Of a stretch of 64,000 bases of DNA, positions 27,434 through 35,940 are shown in pieces. The DNA is from Poriferisodalis sp026713105. GTDB lineage: Bacteria; Actinomycetota; Acidimicrobiia; Acidimicrobiales; Poriferisodalaceae. The stretch spans positions 3,100,001-3,164,000 of the forward strand of contig OZ220472.1 of the NCBI GenBank assembly GCA_965115995.1, read 5' to 3'. Positions within the stretch are counted from its first letter, which is position 1; every line of letters starts with the position of its first letter. The notes beneath the pieces were generated by a model. That model was not told the origin of the DNA. It was given only the letters and a program-made list of their open reading frames with translations, and did no database searches. The position numbers and the translations under genes are program-made.

Positions 27434-28062
27434 GAGCTGTGCCTCTCACCGTTGGTCGCCGGAGATGTCAGCCACACGGGTTCTTCGTTCACTTCTTCGG
27501 GCGGAACGGCGCCGACCGCCCTTTCGGCCGGAATGTGTTGCCGTACACGCGCCGTGGTGCCATGCGGCGGGATCTCGTCATCCAGGACGCCCGCAGCGAG
27601 ATCGTCGACGAGCTGGTCGAACCCGTCAGCGTCGACCCGGTAGCGGTAGCGGTAGTTCACCTGCAAGCACGGCGCTTCGGTACAGGCGGCTTGGCATTCC
27701 GCAGACGCCAGCGTGAACATGCCGTCGGAGGTGGTGCCGCCGGCGCGCACACCCAGGCGCTCTTGCGCGTGGGACATGAGCTCGACCGCTCCGGCGAGCG
27801 CACACGACATCGTGGCGCAGATGTTCACGAGGTACTTGCCGACGGGCTCCCGCTTGAACATCTCGTAGAACGAGCAGGTGCCGAGCACCTCGGCCGATGT
27901 CGTGTCGACGAGCTCGGCGATCTCCACCATCGCCTCTTCGGAGACCCAGCCGGCTTGTGCCTGCGCGACGTGTAGCAGCGGGATCATCGCTGAGCGACGC
28001 TTCGGGTACCGGCCGATGATCTCGGCCGCCAGCGCGCGGTTCTCTTCAGTAAAGAAGCTCAC
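27430..28062 (-). CDS. nuoE: NADH-quinone oxidoreductase subunit E ([2Fe-2S])
   Basis: A 210-residue thioredoxin-like ferredoxin subunit of the NADH module. The cluster ligands are C82 and C87 (ICATMSC) and C123 and C127 (ECQAAC). The start is GTG 28062 (MSFFTEENRALAAEIIGRYP); a longer frame upstream runs into a repeated spacer and is not family-like. Its likely ribosome site, GCGAGG, lies inside that repeated spacer, about ten bases from the start. The C-terminus has an extension of about 40 residues beyond the [2Fe-2S] domain. Confidence 0.93.
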   Translation of the reverse strand: MSFFTEENRALAAEIIGRYPKRRSAMIPLLHVAQAQAGWVSEEAMVEIAELVDTTSAEVLGTCSFYEMFKREPVGKYLVNICATMSCALAGAVELMSHAQERLGVRAGGTTSDGMFTLASAECQAACTEAPCLQVNYRYRYRVDADGFDQLVDDLAAGVLDDEIPPHGTTARVRQHIPAERAVGAVPPEEVNEEPVWLTSPATNGERHSS

Positions 28063-28063
28063 T

Positions 28064-28193
28064 ATCGGTCGACCTCGCTTCCACCGTCGGACGCGAGACC
28101 AACACCGACGCGGCGGTCGCACGCCCTCATCGATCTACCTCCCCGCTTCCGTCGGACGCGGGGCCAACACCAACGCGGCGGTCGCAGGCCCTC
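28064..28193 (-). repeat. Two 65-bp tandem units in the nuoD-nuoE spacer
   Basis: 28064-28128 and 28129-28193 are two units of exactly 65 bp that share long identical blocks (for example CGGCGGTCGCA and CCGTCGGACGCG or its close variant). Each unit begins with ATCGGTCGAC or ATCGATCTAC on the plus strand. The same ATCGGTCGAC begins again at 28194, inside the last codons of nuoD (Glu-Val-Asp-Arg-stop). The spacer therefore looks like an ancient tandem duplication of the nuoD end plus the intergenic sequence. The nuoE ribosome site lies in the unit next to nuoE. Confidence 0.7.
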
Positions 28194-29511
28194 ATCGGTC
28201 GACTTCCCCCATAATCGGGTCGACCGAGGAGATGATGGCAACGGCATCGGCGAGCAGGCCGCCGTACATCAGATGAGGCAGGCTCTGCAGGTTCACGAAC
28301 GACGGCGCCCGGATGTGCACGCGCTGTGGCTTGGGCCCGCCGTCGGACACCAGGTAGCAGCCCAGCTCGCCACGCGGAGATTCGACCGCGACGTACGTCT
28401 CACCGGGAGGCACCCGGAACCCTTCGGTGAAGATCTTGAAGTGGTGAATCAGCGCTTCCATCGACTCGTCGATGCGGGCCCGGGGCGGCGGCGTGACCTT
28501 GCGATCTTCAGCGCGGTAAGGGCCCTTCGGCATCTTGTCGAGGCATTGGGCAACGATGCGCATCGACTCGCGGATCTCATTCAGACGGATGGAATAACGA
28601 TCGAACGTGTCGCCATAGGTGCCGACGACGACGTCAAAGTCGACCTCGTCGTAGGCCAGGTACGGCATGGTGCGGCGCAGGTCCCAGGCTTCGCCGGTGC
28701 TGCGCAGCAGCGGCCCCGTGGCCGACATGGCGATGGCCTCCTCGGCGGTGATGACACCGACGCCTTGGGTGCGGTCCCGCCAGATCGGCTGGCCGGTCAT
28801 CAACGTGTCGAACTCGTCGAGCCGGTCGGGCAGCACCGCCAAGATGTGCTCCACGTCGTCCTGCCAGCCGTCGGGCAGGTCGGCCGCCACACCGCCTGGG
28901 CGGATGTAGTTGTGGTTCATCCGCAAGCCGGTGACGCTTTCGAAGAACCGCAGGATCTCTTCTCGCTCGCGCCAGCCGTAGAGCATCATTCCGACCGCGC
29001 CGAGGTCCATGCCGTTCGTCGCAAGAAACAGCAAGTGCGAGCTCATGCGGTTCAACTCGCACATCAGCATGCGAATCCAGGTAGCTCGCGGCGGGATCTC
29101 CGTTCCCAGCAGGTCTTCGACGGCGAGGCAGAACACCAGCTCGGTGAACAGCGGTGAGGCGTAATCCATGCGGGTGACGTTCGTCGGCCCCTGCAGGTAC
29201 GTGAGATCCTCGGCGGTCTTCTCCATGCCGGTGTGGAGGTAGCCGATGATCGGCTTTGACCGCAACACGGTCTCACCCTGCAGTTCCATCGCGATACGCA
29301 GCACGCCGTGGGTGGACGGGTGCTGCGGACCCATGTTGATGAGCATCGGACCGTCATCGGGCTCCGCAGCGACGGTCTCTATCTCGTCATCGACATCGGC
29401 TGGGTCCAACGGCGCCGATGAAACATCGGCGGCGGCCAGCGCTGTCTCTTCGGAGATGCGCAGCACGGCGTCGGCCGGCCGGCGGATGGCCGCGGTCGTC
29501 GCGGTGCTCAT
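28192..29511 (-). CDS. nuoD: NADH-quinone oxidoreductase subunit D (second complex)
   Basis: A 439-residue subunit of the quinone site. It shows INMGPQHPSTHGVLRIAMEL, YLHTGMEKTAEDLTYLQG and VTRMDYASP, where Arg114 is the counterpart of the arginine methylated by NDUFAF7 in NDUFS2. A variable, acidic extension covers the first 50 residues (with DPADVDDEIETVAAEPDDG). The C-terminus is the canonical GEVDR. It is separated from nuoE by the duplicated 65-bp units, the only sizeable gap among nuoA-nuoJ of this operon. Confidence 0.95.
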   Translation of the reverse strand: MSTATTAAIRRPADAVLRISEETALAAADVSSAPLDPADVDDEIETVAAEPDDGPMLINMGPQHPSTHGVLRIAMELQGETVLRSKPIIGYLHTGMEKTAEDLTYLQGPTNVTRMDYASPLFTELVFCLAVEDLLGTEIPPRATWIRMLMCELNRMSSHLLFLATNGMDLGAVGMMLYGWREREEILRFFESVTGLRMNHNYIRPGGVAADLPDGWQDDVEHILAVLPDRLDEFDTLMTGQPIWRDRTQGVGVITAEEAIAMSATGPLLRSTGEAWDLRRTMPYLAYDEVDFDVVVGTYGDTFDRYSIRLNEIRESMRIVAQCLDKMPKGPYRAEDRKVTPPPRARIDESMEALIHHFKIFTEGFRVPPGETYVAVESPRGELGCYLVSDGGPKPQRVHIRAPSFVNLQSLPHLMYGGLLADAVAIISSVDPIMGEVDR

Positions 29512-30038
29512 CGGCCTTCGACTGCCTTGAACTGCACCGGTATCGCACCGATGGCGTAGTCCTTGCGCAGCGGGTGTCCATCCCAGTCCGGCGGCATGAG
29601 GATGCGGCTGGGATCGGGGTGGTCGCCGAAGCTGATGCCGAACAGGTCGGCCGCCTCCCGCTCAGGCGCCTCGGCACCCGGGTACAGCCCGACCAACGAC
29701 GGCAACTGCGGATCTTGTGCAGGCACCTGGGTGCGGATACGCAGCCGACGCCGGCCACGCAGGTCCAGCAGATTCACCACCACCTCGAAGCGTTCGGGCT
29801 CGACGCCGGGCGGCACGGTACGGCTGCGATTGGTGAGCCCGTCGACGGCACACACGTCAACGCACAGCTCGAAGCCATCGGCAGCCGCCATGCCGAGCAC
29901 ATCGAGGTACTCCTCCCGGCTCGGGTACAGCACCTGCTGGCCACGCTCCTCGGTGCACGGCACGCCGAACATGGTCGGCTGGGACTCGACCTCTGCCGCC
30001 GACGCGGCATCGTCGACTGCTACACCGGGGTCCGCCAT
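29508..30038 (-). CDS. nuoC: NADH-quinone oxidoreductase subunit C (second complex)
   Basis: A 176-residue 30-kDa-type subunit. Recognisable blocks are YLDVLGMAAADGFELCVDVC, FEVVVNLLDLRGRRRLRIRT, PGAEAPEREAADLFGISFGDH and RILMPPDWDGHPLRKDYAIG. It is shorter than NuoC of the first operon and lacks its acidic insert. It starts one base after the end of nuoB (shared ATG/TGA region) and overlaps nuoD by four bases. Confidence 0.94.
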   Translation of the reverse strand: MADPGVAVDDAASAAEVESQPTMFGVPCTEERGQQVLYPSREEYLDVLGMAAADGFELCVDVCAVDGLTNRSRTVPPGVEPERFEVVVNLLDLRGRRRLRIRTQVPAQDPQLPSLVGLYPGAEAPEREAADLFGISFGDHPDPSRILMPPDWDGHPLRKDYAIGAIPVQFKAVEGR

Positions 30039-30691
30039 CAGCGCGTCACCACGGCGCTCGACGAATCGGCTCCACGTGCCGCTGGATTCGACAGCGGCAC
30101 ACCACGCGCCGTTGGATTCGACTGCGACACACCATGTGCCGCCAGATCCACCGCAGCGCCGCCGCCTCGCTCGGCTCGGCGCTGGGTCAGCTCGCCGGTG
30201 CGGATTTTCTCGTGCAACGCAAGGATCGCATGCAGCAGCGTCTCAGGTCCCGGCGGGCAGCCAGGCGCATACATGTCGACGGGAACGACCTGGTCGACGC
30301 CCTGCACGATGGCGTAGTTGTTGAACATCCCGCCGCTGGACGCGCATACGCCCATTGACAGCACCCACTTGGGCTCCATCATCTGGTCGTAGATCTGGCG
30401 CAGCACCGGGGCCATCTTCTGGCTGACGCGGCCCGCCACGATCATCAGGTCGGCTTGGCGAGGCGAAGCGCGGAACGTCTCCATGCCGAAGCGGGCCAAG
30501 TCGTAATGAGCCGTGCCCGTCGCCATCATCTCGATGGCGCAGCAGGCGAGCCCGAAGGTGGCCGGCATCAGGCTGCGTCGCCGCGCCCACTTCACCAACT
30601 CCTCGACCGGTGCGGTGAAGAAGTTGTGCCCGAGGCCCGCGAGACCGTCGTCGATGCCGAGTCGCGCCTTGATGTCGTCGATTCCCGCCAT
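30038..30691 (-). CDS. nuoB: NADH-quinone oxidoreductase subunit B (second complex), cluster N2
   Basis: A 217-residue N2 subunit with ligands C50-C51 (LACCAIEMM), C116 (MGVCASSGG) and C145 (APGCPPGPE). The start is ATG 30691, overlapping the nuoA stop; a longer upstream frame overlaps nuoA. The C-terminal 50 residues form a tail made of near-repeats (AHGVSQSNPTARGV, PLSNPAARGA), which correspond to 30-bp imperfect tandem repeats in the DNA at about 30060-30140. The tail is outside the conserved fold. Confidence 0.94.
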   Translation of the reverse strand: MAGIDDIKARLGIDDGLAGLGHNFFTAPVEELVKWARRRSLMPATFGLACCAIEMMATGTAHYDLARFGMETFRASPRQADLMIVAGRVSQKMAPVLRQIYDQMMEPKWVLSMGVCASSGGMFNNYAIVQGVDQVVPVDMYAPGCPPGPETLLHAILALHEKIRTGELTQRRAERGGGAAVDLAAHGVSQSNPTARGVPLSNPAARGADSSSAVVTR

Positions 30692-31233
30692 CAGCTCGCT
30701 CCCATGGTGTTGCTGGCTTGCGCGACACCGTGTCGTGGTGCGCCGCTCCATGCGGCGCCGGGCCGCTCGTCGCTCGGGATGTAGGTACGACCCGTGAGTC
30801 CGACGGTGCGCACGCCTTGAACACCGCTGCGGCTCGCGGGGGGCAGCGGGAGGACGCGGCGCTTGCGCGGCCCCCACTCCAGCCCGCCCATGGCCAGCTC
30901 ATAGACGAACGACAAGAAGAAGATCACGACGAAGATCAGCATCGCCATGAACCCGAAGAGGCCCAGCTCGCCGTTCGCGACTGCCCACGGGTACAGGAAG
31001 ACGATCTCGATGTCGAACATGATGAACAGCATCGCCACGAGGTAGAAGCGCACGGGAAAGCGTTCGGGAATGGCGGCCTGGTCGACGATGCCGCATTCGT
31101 AGGACGCCAGCTTGGCGTTCGTGGCGCGCTGGGGCGCCAGCAGCCGCGACGCAATGATGCTCACCAGCACGAACACGACAGCGAGCACGCCGAGAACCAA
31201 CACCGGCAGGTATTCCGCCAAGCCGCTGTTCAT
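30691..31233 (-). CDS. nuoA: NADH-quinone oxidoreductase subunit A (second complex)
   Basis: A 180-residue protein, of which the first 120 are a normal NuoA with three helices. The loop YECGIVDQAAIPERFPVRFY and the helix MLFIMFDIEIVFLYPWAV are diagnostic. A C-terminal extension of about 60 polar residues (starting GPRKRRVLPLPPASR) is absent from NuoA of the first operon. It is the first gene of the 14-subunit operon; the upstream 75 bp separate it from the membrane protein gene of the bc module. Confidence 0.93.
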   Translation of the reverse strand: MNSGLAEYLPVLVLGVLAVVFVLVSIIASRLLAPQRATNAKLASYECGIVDQAAIPERFPVRFYLVAMLFIMFDIEIVFLYPWAVANGELGLFGFMAMLIFVVIFFLSFVYELAMGGLEWGPRKRRVLPLPPASRSGVQGVRTVGLTGRTYIPSDERPGAAWSGAPRHGVAQASNTMGAS

Positions 31234-31308
31234 GCGCCGGTCCCCCTCAGCGAGTCGTCGATGTACTGGCGGCCTCAGTCTGGCCCAAGAACAGCTCAGC
31301 CTCTGCGG

Positions 31309-32205
31309 TCACTGGTTCGCAGCTTCGCGCACCGCCCAGATTGCCTGGTCACGCCGGTGCAGGTGATAGCAGCCCAAGCCGAACAGCAGCGCCGAGAAGA
31401 TGGTCAGCAGCGCTGGGCGGAGCCGGACGCTGCCGTGATCGCGCACCAGCACCACGGAGTACACAGGCTCGTTCTCGTCGATCTGAGCGTCAGGGATCAC
31501 GATCTGTCCGTCGTCACCGAACAGATTTGGATCGATCTCGACTCGCGGCCTGAACGGCTGGATCTGCACGACGGCGTAGTGCGGTCTGCCCCTGCTCGGC
31601 AGGAAGTACTGCGTGATGACGTTGTCGGGGACGCCCAACGGCCGGTATCGCTCACCGCCCCGGATCAGCACTCGGTAGGTCTTGTATTCGTCCGCGGCTG
31701 AGAACAAGCACGAATTCACTGCCAGCAACTGCCGCGGGTCCGCAGCATCGCAGACAACATGTCCATCGGCAGCCGAGCGGGCGTCAGCCGCAAACGCCTG
31801 GGCTTGCACGAACTCGGGATCGACGACGTCTTCGGCGTTGTCGTCTCGTTTCTCGTCGGCAACGATCTGTATCCAGCCATCGGGTGGCTGATCGACGGGG
31901 ATGCCCCTGAGCTGCTGCACCTCGTCGACGAGCACCGTTGCGGGATCGGAAGTCACAGCCAGCACGTTCCAGCCGGGCTGGCTGCCGATCCATCCGATGC
32001 CAAACACCCACCACACGATGGACATCAGCAGCATCCAGCCCCACAGCCCGGTCCACGCCACCAAGAAACCGAGCCGGACTCCCAGATTGGTGGCCAGCAG
32101 CAGGTACACCGACCCGCACAGCACGGCGATGCCGAGGATGACTGCCAGGTAGCCGGTGAGAACTGGATCCCAGCTGACAATGCCGATTACGTGCGCGGCG
32201 GTCAT
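31309..32205 (-). CDS. Membrane protein of unknown function in the bc-complex operon
   Basis: A 298-residue protein that I do not recognise. It has two close membrane helices near the N-terminus (about 15-40 and 43-72, the second rich in Trp), a long polar domain of about 75-260, and one helix near 268-285 (LLTIFSALLFGLGCYHL). Two cysteines lie in the polar domain. The ATG at 32205 overlaps the stop of the diheme cytochrome c gene (ATGA), so it is probably translated with it. I infer an accessory or assembly part of the bc module. It is the last gene of that operon. Confidence 0.8.
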   Translation of the reverse strand: MTAAHVIGIVSWDPVLTGYLAVILGIAVLCGSVYLLLATNLGVRLGFLVAWTGLWGWMLLMSIVWWVFGIGWIGSQPGWNVLAVTSDPATVLVDEVQQLRGIPVDQPPDGWIQIVADEKRDDNAEDVVDPEFVQAQAFAADARSAADGHVVCDAADPRQLLAVNSCLFSAADEYKTYRVLIRGGERYRPLGVPDNVITQYFLPSRGRPHYAVVQIQPFRPRVEIDPNLFGDDGQIVIPDAQIDENEPVYSVVLVRDHGSVRLRPALLTIFSALLFGLGCYHLHRRDQAIWAVREAANQ

Positions 32206-33374
32206 TCGTCATCTCCCGCTTCGTGCAGCAGATCGAAGCCGACCGCAGTCTGACTCTGCGGATCGAGGCCGCGCTCGTACTCGACGATCTTGCGGATGTC
32301 GTCGGGGGTCAGCACCTTCTTGAAGCCGGGCATGCCGTAATTTCCCAGCCGCGCGAATTCTCCAAACGCCACGTTGTCGGCTGCGCCCTCGGAGACGAAC
32401 GAGATGTGATCTTCGGCGTCGGGGAACAACCGCTCAAGGCTCACGCTGTTGAGCGCCGGGCCGTAGCGTCCGGCACCGTCAGGTCCAGGAAGCACCTCCA
32501 CCGTTCCGCCGTTGTTGGGCAGCTGCGCGGAGCCGCGGCCCGGCCAGCGCGGTGTGTGGCAGCGCGCGCAATGCAGATCGAACAAGATCTTCCCGTCCGA
32601 CGCTTCCGCGTACACGTCCGACGCCCTGGCAGCCTCAAACCGGGCCGTCGCCCGAGCGTTTGCGTCGGGATTGATGACGACACCCTCTTCGGCATTAGCT
32701 TCGGCTTCTTTGCCGATCCTCGCGTCCCACAGCCACGCCACGAGGTCGTCGATCTGCTGGTCGTTGTACGGACCGCCGCCCTCGAGGCCCCACGCCGGCA
32801 TGACGCCTCGGCCGTAGACGATGATCTGGCGCACTTCGCTGACTTCATCCAACGTCTCGGCATCGGTGTCGAAACGCGTGAACACGTCGTCGAGGGACGG
32901 TGCCTCCCATGTCGTGTTGATGATGAAGGACTCCTTGTCGGAGAACTGGTGGCCGATGTCGAGCACCACCGGTGCGAAGCGTGCGCCGCCCAGATCTGCA
33001 CCATGGCAATCGGTGCATTCCGCCGCGGCGGCGACGGCTGCACCTCGGCTGACGGCCGCTTCGGAGAACGACGTTTCCGCCCCTGAACGGCGCCCACCCT
33101 CGAGCATCCAGTAGATCGGCAGCACCAGCGCCATGATCAACAGCATCAGCACCCCGAAGGCCTGCACCTTCTCGAGCCGGCTGCCCTCGAGTTCCTCGTC
33201 GTCGGGCATGTTGCCGCGGTTCGGCGCGAGCTCGATTTCGCTGCCGATTTCGGACTTTGCCTGACGAATGTTGACGAAGACGTAAATCGCCCATCCGACG
33301 ACGACTATCGCCAAGAGCACAATCGCGATCGAACGCTCCGTGCTGGCGGCCAGCATGTGGCTTGCCTCAGGCAC
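32202..33374 (-). CDS. Membrane-anchored diheme cytochrome c of the bc complex
   Basis: A 390-residue protein with two membrane helices (about 13-35 and 70-90) and two c-type heme sites, C120-T-D-C-H124 and C269-A-R-C-H273. Candidate axial methionines are in GVMPAW (M192) and YGMPGF. It plays the role of the diheme QcrC/cytochrome cc in actinobacterial supercomplexes, or of a cytochrome that leads electrons out of the Rieske protein. GTG at 33374 overlaps the Rieske stop by eight bases; an in-frame ATG at 33356 with a GAGG site eight bases upstream is also possible. Both domains face outside. Confidence 0.9.
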   Translation of the reverse strand: MPEASHMLAASTERSIAIVLLAIVVVGWAIYVFVNIRQAKSEIGSEIELAPNRGNMPDDEELEGSRLEKVQAFGVLMLLIMALVLPIYWMLEGGRRSGAETSFSEAAVSRGAAVAAAAECTDCHGADLGGARFAPVVLDIGHQFSDKESFIINTTWEAPSLDDVFTRFDTDAETLDEVSEVRQIIVYGRGVMPAWGLEGGGPYNDQQIDDLVAWLWDARIGKEAEANAEEGVVINPDANARATARFEAARASDVYAEASDGKILFDLHCARCHTPRWPGRGSAQLPNNGGTVEVLPGPDGAGRYGPALNSVSLERLFPDAEDHISFVSEGAADNVAFGEFARLGNYGMPGFKKVLTPDDIRKIVEYERGLDPQSQTAVGFDLLHEAGDDE

Positions 33375-34257
33375 AGTGCGGTCCCTCGAGGCCCTGCCCC
33401 GTGGTGTCGGTGCCGATCGCAGGTCCCTGCGACACCTTGCCGGTGTCGACGAAGACGTTGCCTCCCTCGATGGTCACCGGGAACCTGTCCATGCCGCGAG
33501 GCGCGGGGCCTGATTTCTTCTCGCCGACGCGGTTGTACTTCGAACCGTGGCAGGGGCATTCGAACCACTGCGAGCTGCCGCATACCGGCACCTTGCAGCC
33601 GAGGTGCGGGCACACCTGCCACAGTGCGACGTAGCCCTGCCTCATGGCGTCGAGCACTGCGCCGCCGTACACCGTCTCGGCGTTCGACAGCGTCGCAGAG
33701 TCTGTCGGGTAGGGCTGGATATAACTCTGTGCCTCCGAGAAGTACGAGAAGTTCTCGGCTGGGGTTGACGAAGTGATCGCCTCGTCGACCGATGCCACCG
33801 AGCCAATCTTGATCTTCGAACCGAAACCGCCCGTCGGGCGTGGCCACAAGAAGGCGATCATGGCGGCGTTGAAGGTTCCCAGACCAGTCGCCATCAACAA
33901 CACCGAGGAGCGGTTCAAGAACTGCCGTCGAGTGACGCCCACCTCTTCGGCGGGCGGCGGCGCCCAGTCTTGGGGCAGCTCAGGCTCGGCCACCGCGACG
34001 GTCGACGGACGACGCTCCAAGGCCACCGAGCGCTCCAGCTCGCGAGCTTCCGAGCTGATGCCGAAGGCACCGGCCTCATCCCCAGCCGCTGCGTCGTCGC
34101 CGGCCGCACCAGCGGCCAGCTCGTCGCGGCGACGTGTCTCGCGTGACATGTGCCCGAGGCCGGTGGCGTCTCGGCGACGCAAGGAGACGAACGCGACCAC
34201 CGCACCCAGCACAACGATGACCGGGATGGCAATCGCGAGAATCGTTCCGGTGGACAT
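33367..34257 (-). CDS. qcrA: Rieske [2Fe-2S] protein of the cytochrome bc complex
   Basis: A 296-residue protein. The Rieske motifs are CPHLGC (first pair) and CPCHGS (second pair), with an extra VCGSS stretch between them. A hydrophobic helix opens the protein (residues about 3-27), and a second follows a twin-arginine-like stretch (TRRQFLNRSSVLLMATG, about 112-128). The protein is anchored in the membrane and holds the high-potential cluster that accepts electrons from quinol. It lies 12 bp after the cytochrome b C-terminal gene. Confidence 0.93.
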   Translation of the reverse strand: MSTGTILAIAIPVIVVLGAVVAFVSLRRRDATGLGHMSRETRRRDELAAGAAGDDAAAGDEAGAFGISSEARELERSVALERRPSTVAVAEPELPQDWAPPPAEEVGVTRRQFLNRSSVLLMATGLGTFNAAMIAFLWPRPTGGFGSKIKIGSVASVDEAITSSTPAENFSYFSEAQSYIQPYPTDSATLSNAETVYGGAVLDAMRQGYVALWQVCPHLGCKVPVCGSSQWFECPCHGSKYNRVGEKKSGPAPRGMDRFPVTIEGGNVFVDTGKVSQGPAIGTDTTGQGLEGPHCA

Positions 34258-34269
34258 TCCGACGTGCTC

Positions 34270-35049
34270 CTACAGGTGGAAGATGCCGTGCAGACCGGTG
34301 TCCCACGGGTAGGTGAAGTTGAAGCCCTGCCCCCGGAAGAACGAGCCGATGATCACCAAGACCGCCCAGAACATCAGGTGGATGGTCTGGATCGAGATGG
34401 CGAACTTGCGGTCCTCTGGCCGCAGCGAAGTGTTCCTGTCGATGTAGGGCGCGAATGCCAGCAAGATGAGCGCTACTCCGGGGATCGTCACGCCGGCGAT
34501 CATCGGGTCGAACATCGTGAGCAGTTCCTGCAGGCCCAGGAAGTACCACGGCGCCTTGGACGGGTTAGGTGTCTCGTTGTGGTTGGCCAGCTCCAGCAGC
34601 GGCGCGTTGATGAACAACGAGAAAACCAGCGTGAACGCGGTGATGAAGAGCGCCGCCGTGAATTCCGCGGCCAGCAGGTGGGGCCAGACATGAACCTTGT
34701 CGCCCGGGCTGGCCTTGACGTCCTGGATGGAACCCGACTTGACGACCGTCAGCAGTCGGTGGGTGTTGCCTGCAGGCCCTCCCATGAGCGGAGGAAGTGC
34801 TGTGGCGACACCCCCACCCGCAGGCGCTGACCCTGCCTGCGCTGTTCCATACGGCGCCATGCCCGCGACCGCCGGGGCGCCGCCTGGCTGCTGGCTGGCT
34901 TCCAGTAGCGAACGAGGAATCGTGACGCCGTCATCGTCGCCGGGCTGCCCGGCATCTGGGGCCTCGGCTTCGCCGGACGAGGGCGCGCCGGTTGCACGGG
35001 CCCTCGCTTCGGCACTTCGCCGCAGAAGGTGTTCGGGGATCTCAGTCAT
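34270..35049 (-). CDS. Cytochrome b C-terminal domain (subunit IV-like)
   Basis: A 259-residue protein matching the C-terminal half of cytochrome b, like subunit IV of b6f. The membrane part starts near residue 125 and has KAPWYFLGLQELL (the PEWY-type position reads PWYF) and three helices. The first 100 residues are a soluble, Gly/Ala/Pro-rich extension that opens with IPEHLLRRSAEARARATG and has a second IPRSLLEAS. The same PEhLL-x-RS pattern opens the divergent cytochrome c at 37140. It follows the cytochrome b N-terminal gene by 27 bp. Confidence 0.9.
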   Translation of the reverse strand: MTEIPEHLLRRSAEARARATGAPSSGEAEAPDAGQPGDDDGVTIPRSLLEASQQPGGAPAVAGMAPYGTAQAGSAPAGGGVATALPPLMGGPAGNTHRLLTVVKSGSIQDVKASPGDKVHVWPHLLAAEFTAALFITAFTLVFSLFINAPLLELANHNETPNPSKAPWYFLGLQELLTMFDPMIAGVTIPGVALILLAFAPYIDRNTSLRPEDRKFAISIQTIHLMFWAVLVIIGSFFRGQGFNFTYPWDTGLHGIFHL

Positions 35050-35076
35050 GCTGATGGGGGCGGGCGCTCAGGCTTC

Positions 35077-35877
35077 CTACAGCGGCCCCGAAATGCCTCC
35101 GTCCTTTCTCACTCGCCAGAAGTGGATCGCCATGAAGATGACGATCACAAAGGGGAGCATCAAGACGTGCAGCACATACCAGCGCAATAACGTCTCGGCT
35201 CCGATCTGTTGGCCGCCGAGCAGCACGAATCTCACTTGCTCCCCGAAGACCGGCGTGAATCCCATCATGTTCGTGCCCACCGTGACCGCCCACAGCGCGA
35301 GCTGGTCCCACGGAAGCAGATATCCGGTGAAGGCGAGCAGCAGCGTCAGCTGCAGCAACATCACGCCGACGACCCAGTTGAACTCTCTCGGTGCTTTGTA
35401 GGCGCCGTGGTAGAAGACCCGAGCCATGTGCAGGAAGACCGTGATCACCATGAGGTGCGCGGCCCATCGGTGCATGTTGCGCACGAGCAGGCCGAACGCC
35501 ACCTGGGTGTGGAGGCTCTCGATGTCTGCCCATGCCGCAGTGTCGGTAGGGCGGTAGAAGAACATCAGGAAGATGCCGGTGATGGTCAGCAAGATGAACA
35601 GGAAGAAGCTGAGGCCACCGAGGCACAGGGTGTAGCTGACCTTCACCGCGTGCCGCTTCACCTTCACCGGGTGAAGGTGGTACAGGACGCTGTTCATGAT
35701 GACGTAGGACCGGTTCCGGGGGCTGTCGGTGTAGCCCTTGCGAAAGATCGACCCGGGACGGAAGACCGATGTCCAGAACTGACTGTCCTGCATCCAGTCG
35801 GCCGCCTGCTGCTGCGCGTTCTGCAAGCGCTGCGGCAGGGGCGGCTTGGATTTGGGGGACTCGAGTGTGTTCGCCAT
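35077..35877 (-). CDS. Cytochrome b N-terminal domain (b6-like)
   Basis: A 266-residue diheme cytochrome b with four helices. The heme ligands are in HRWAAHLMVITVFLH (H-x13-H, helix B) and HVLMLPFVIVIFMAIH (H-x14-H, helix D); the 14-residue spacing of helix D is that of b6, not of bc1-type cytochrome b. GYLLPWDQLALWAVTVGTNM is the conserved quinone-site region. With the separate C-terminal gene this makes a split, b6f-like cytochrome b. It oxidises menaquinol or another quinol at the membrane. Confidence 0.93.
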   Translation of the reverse strand: MANTLESPKSKPPLPQRLQNAQQQAADWMQDSQFWTSVFRPGSIFRKGYTDSPRNRSYVIMNSVLYHLHPVKVKRHAVKVSYTLCLGGLSFFLFILLTITGIFLMFFYRPTDTAAWADIESLHTQVAFGLLVRNMHRWAAHLMVITVFLHMARVFYHGAYKAPREFNWVVGVMLLQLTLLLAFTGYLLPWDQLALWAVTVGTNMMGFTPVFGEQVRFVLLGGQQIGAETLLRWYVLHVLMLPFVIVIFMAIHFWRVRKDGGISGPL

Positions 35878-35940
35878 ATCTGTTCGATCTAGTTGGACCG
35901 TGTCCTTCGCTTTCGCAGCACTTCACGCATGGGGCCGGCG

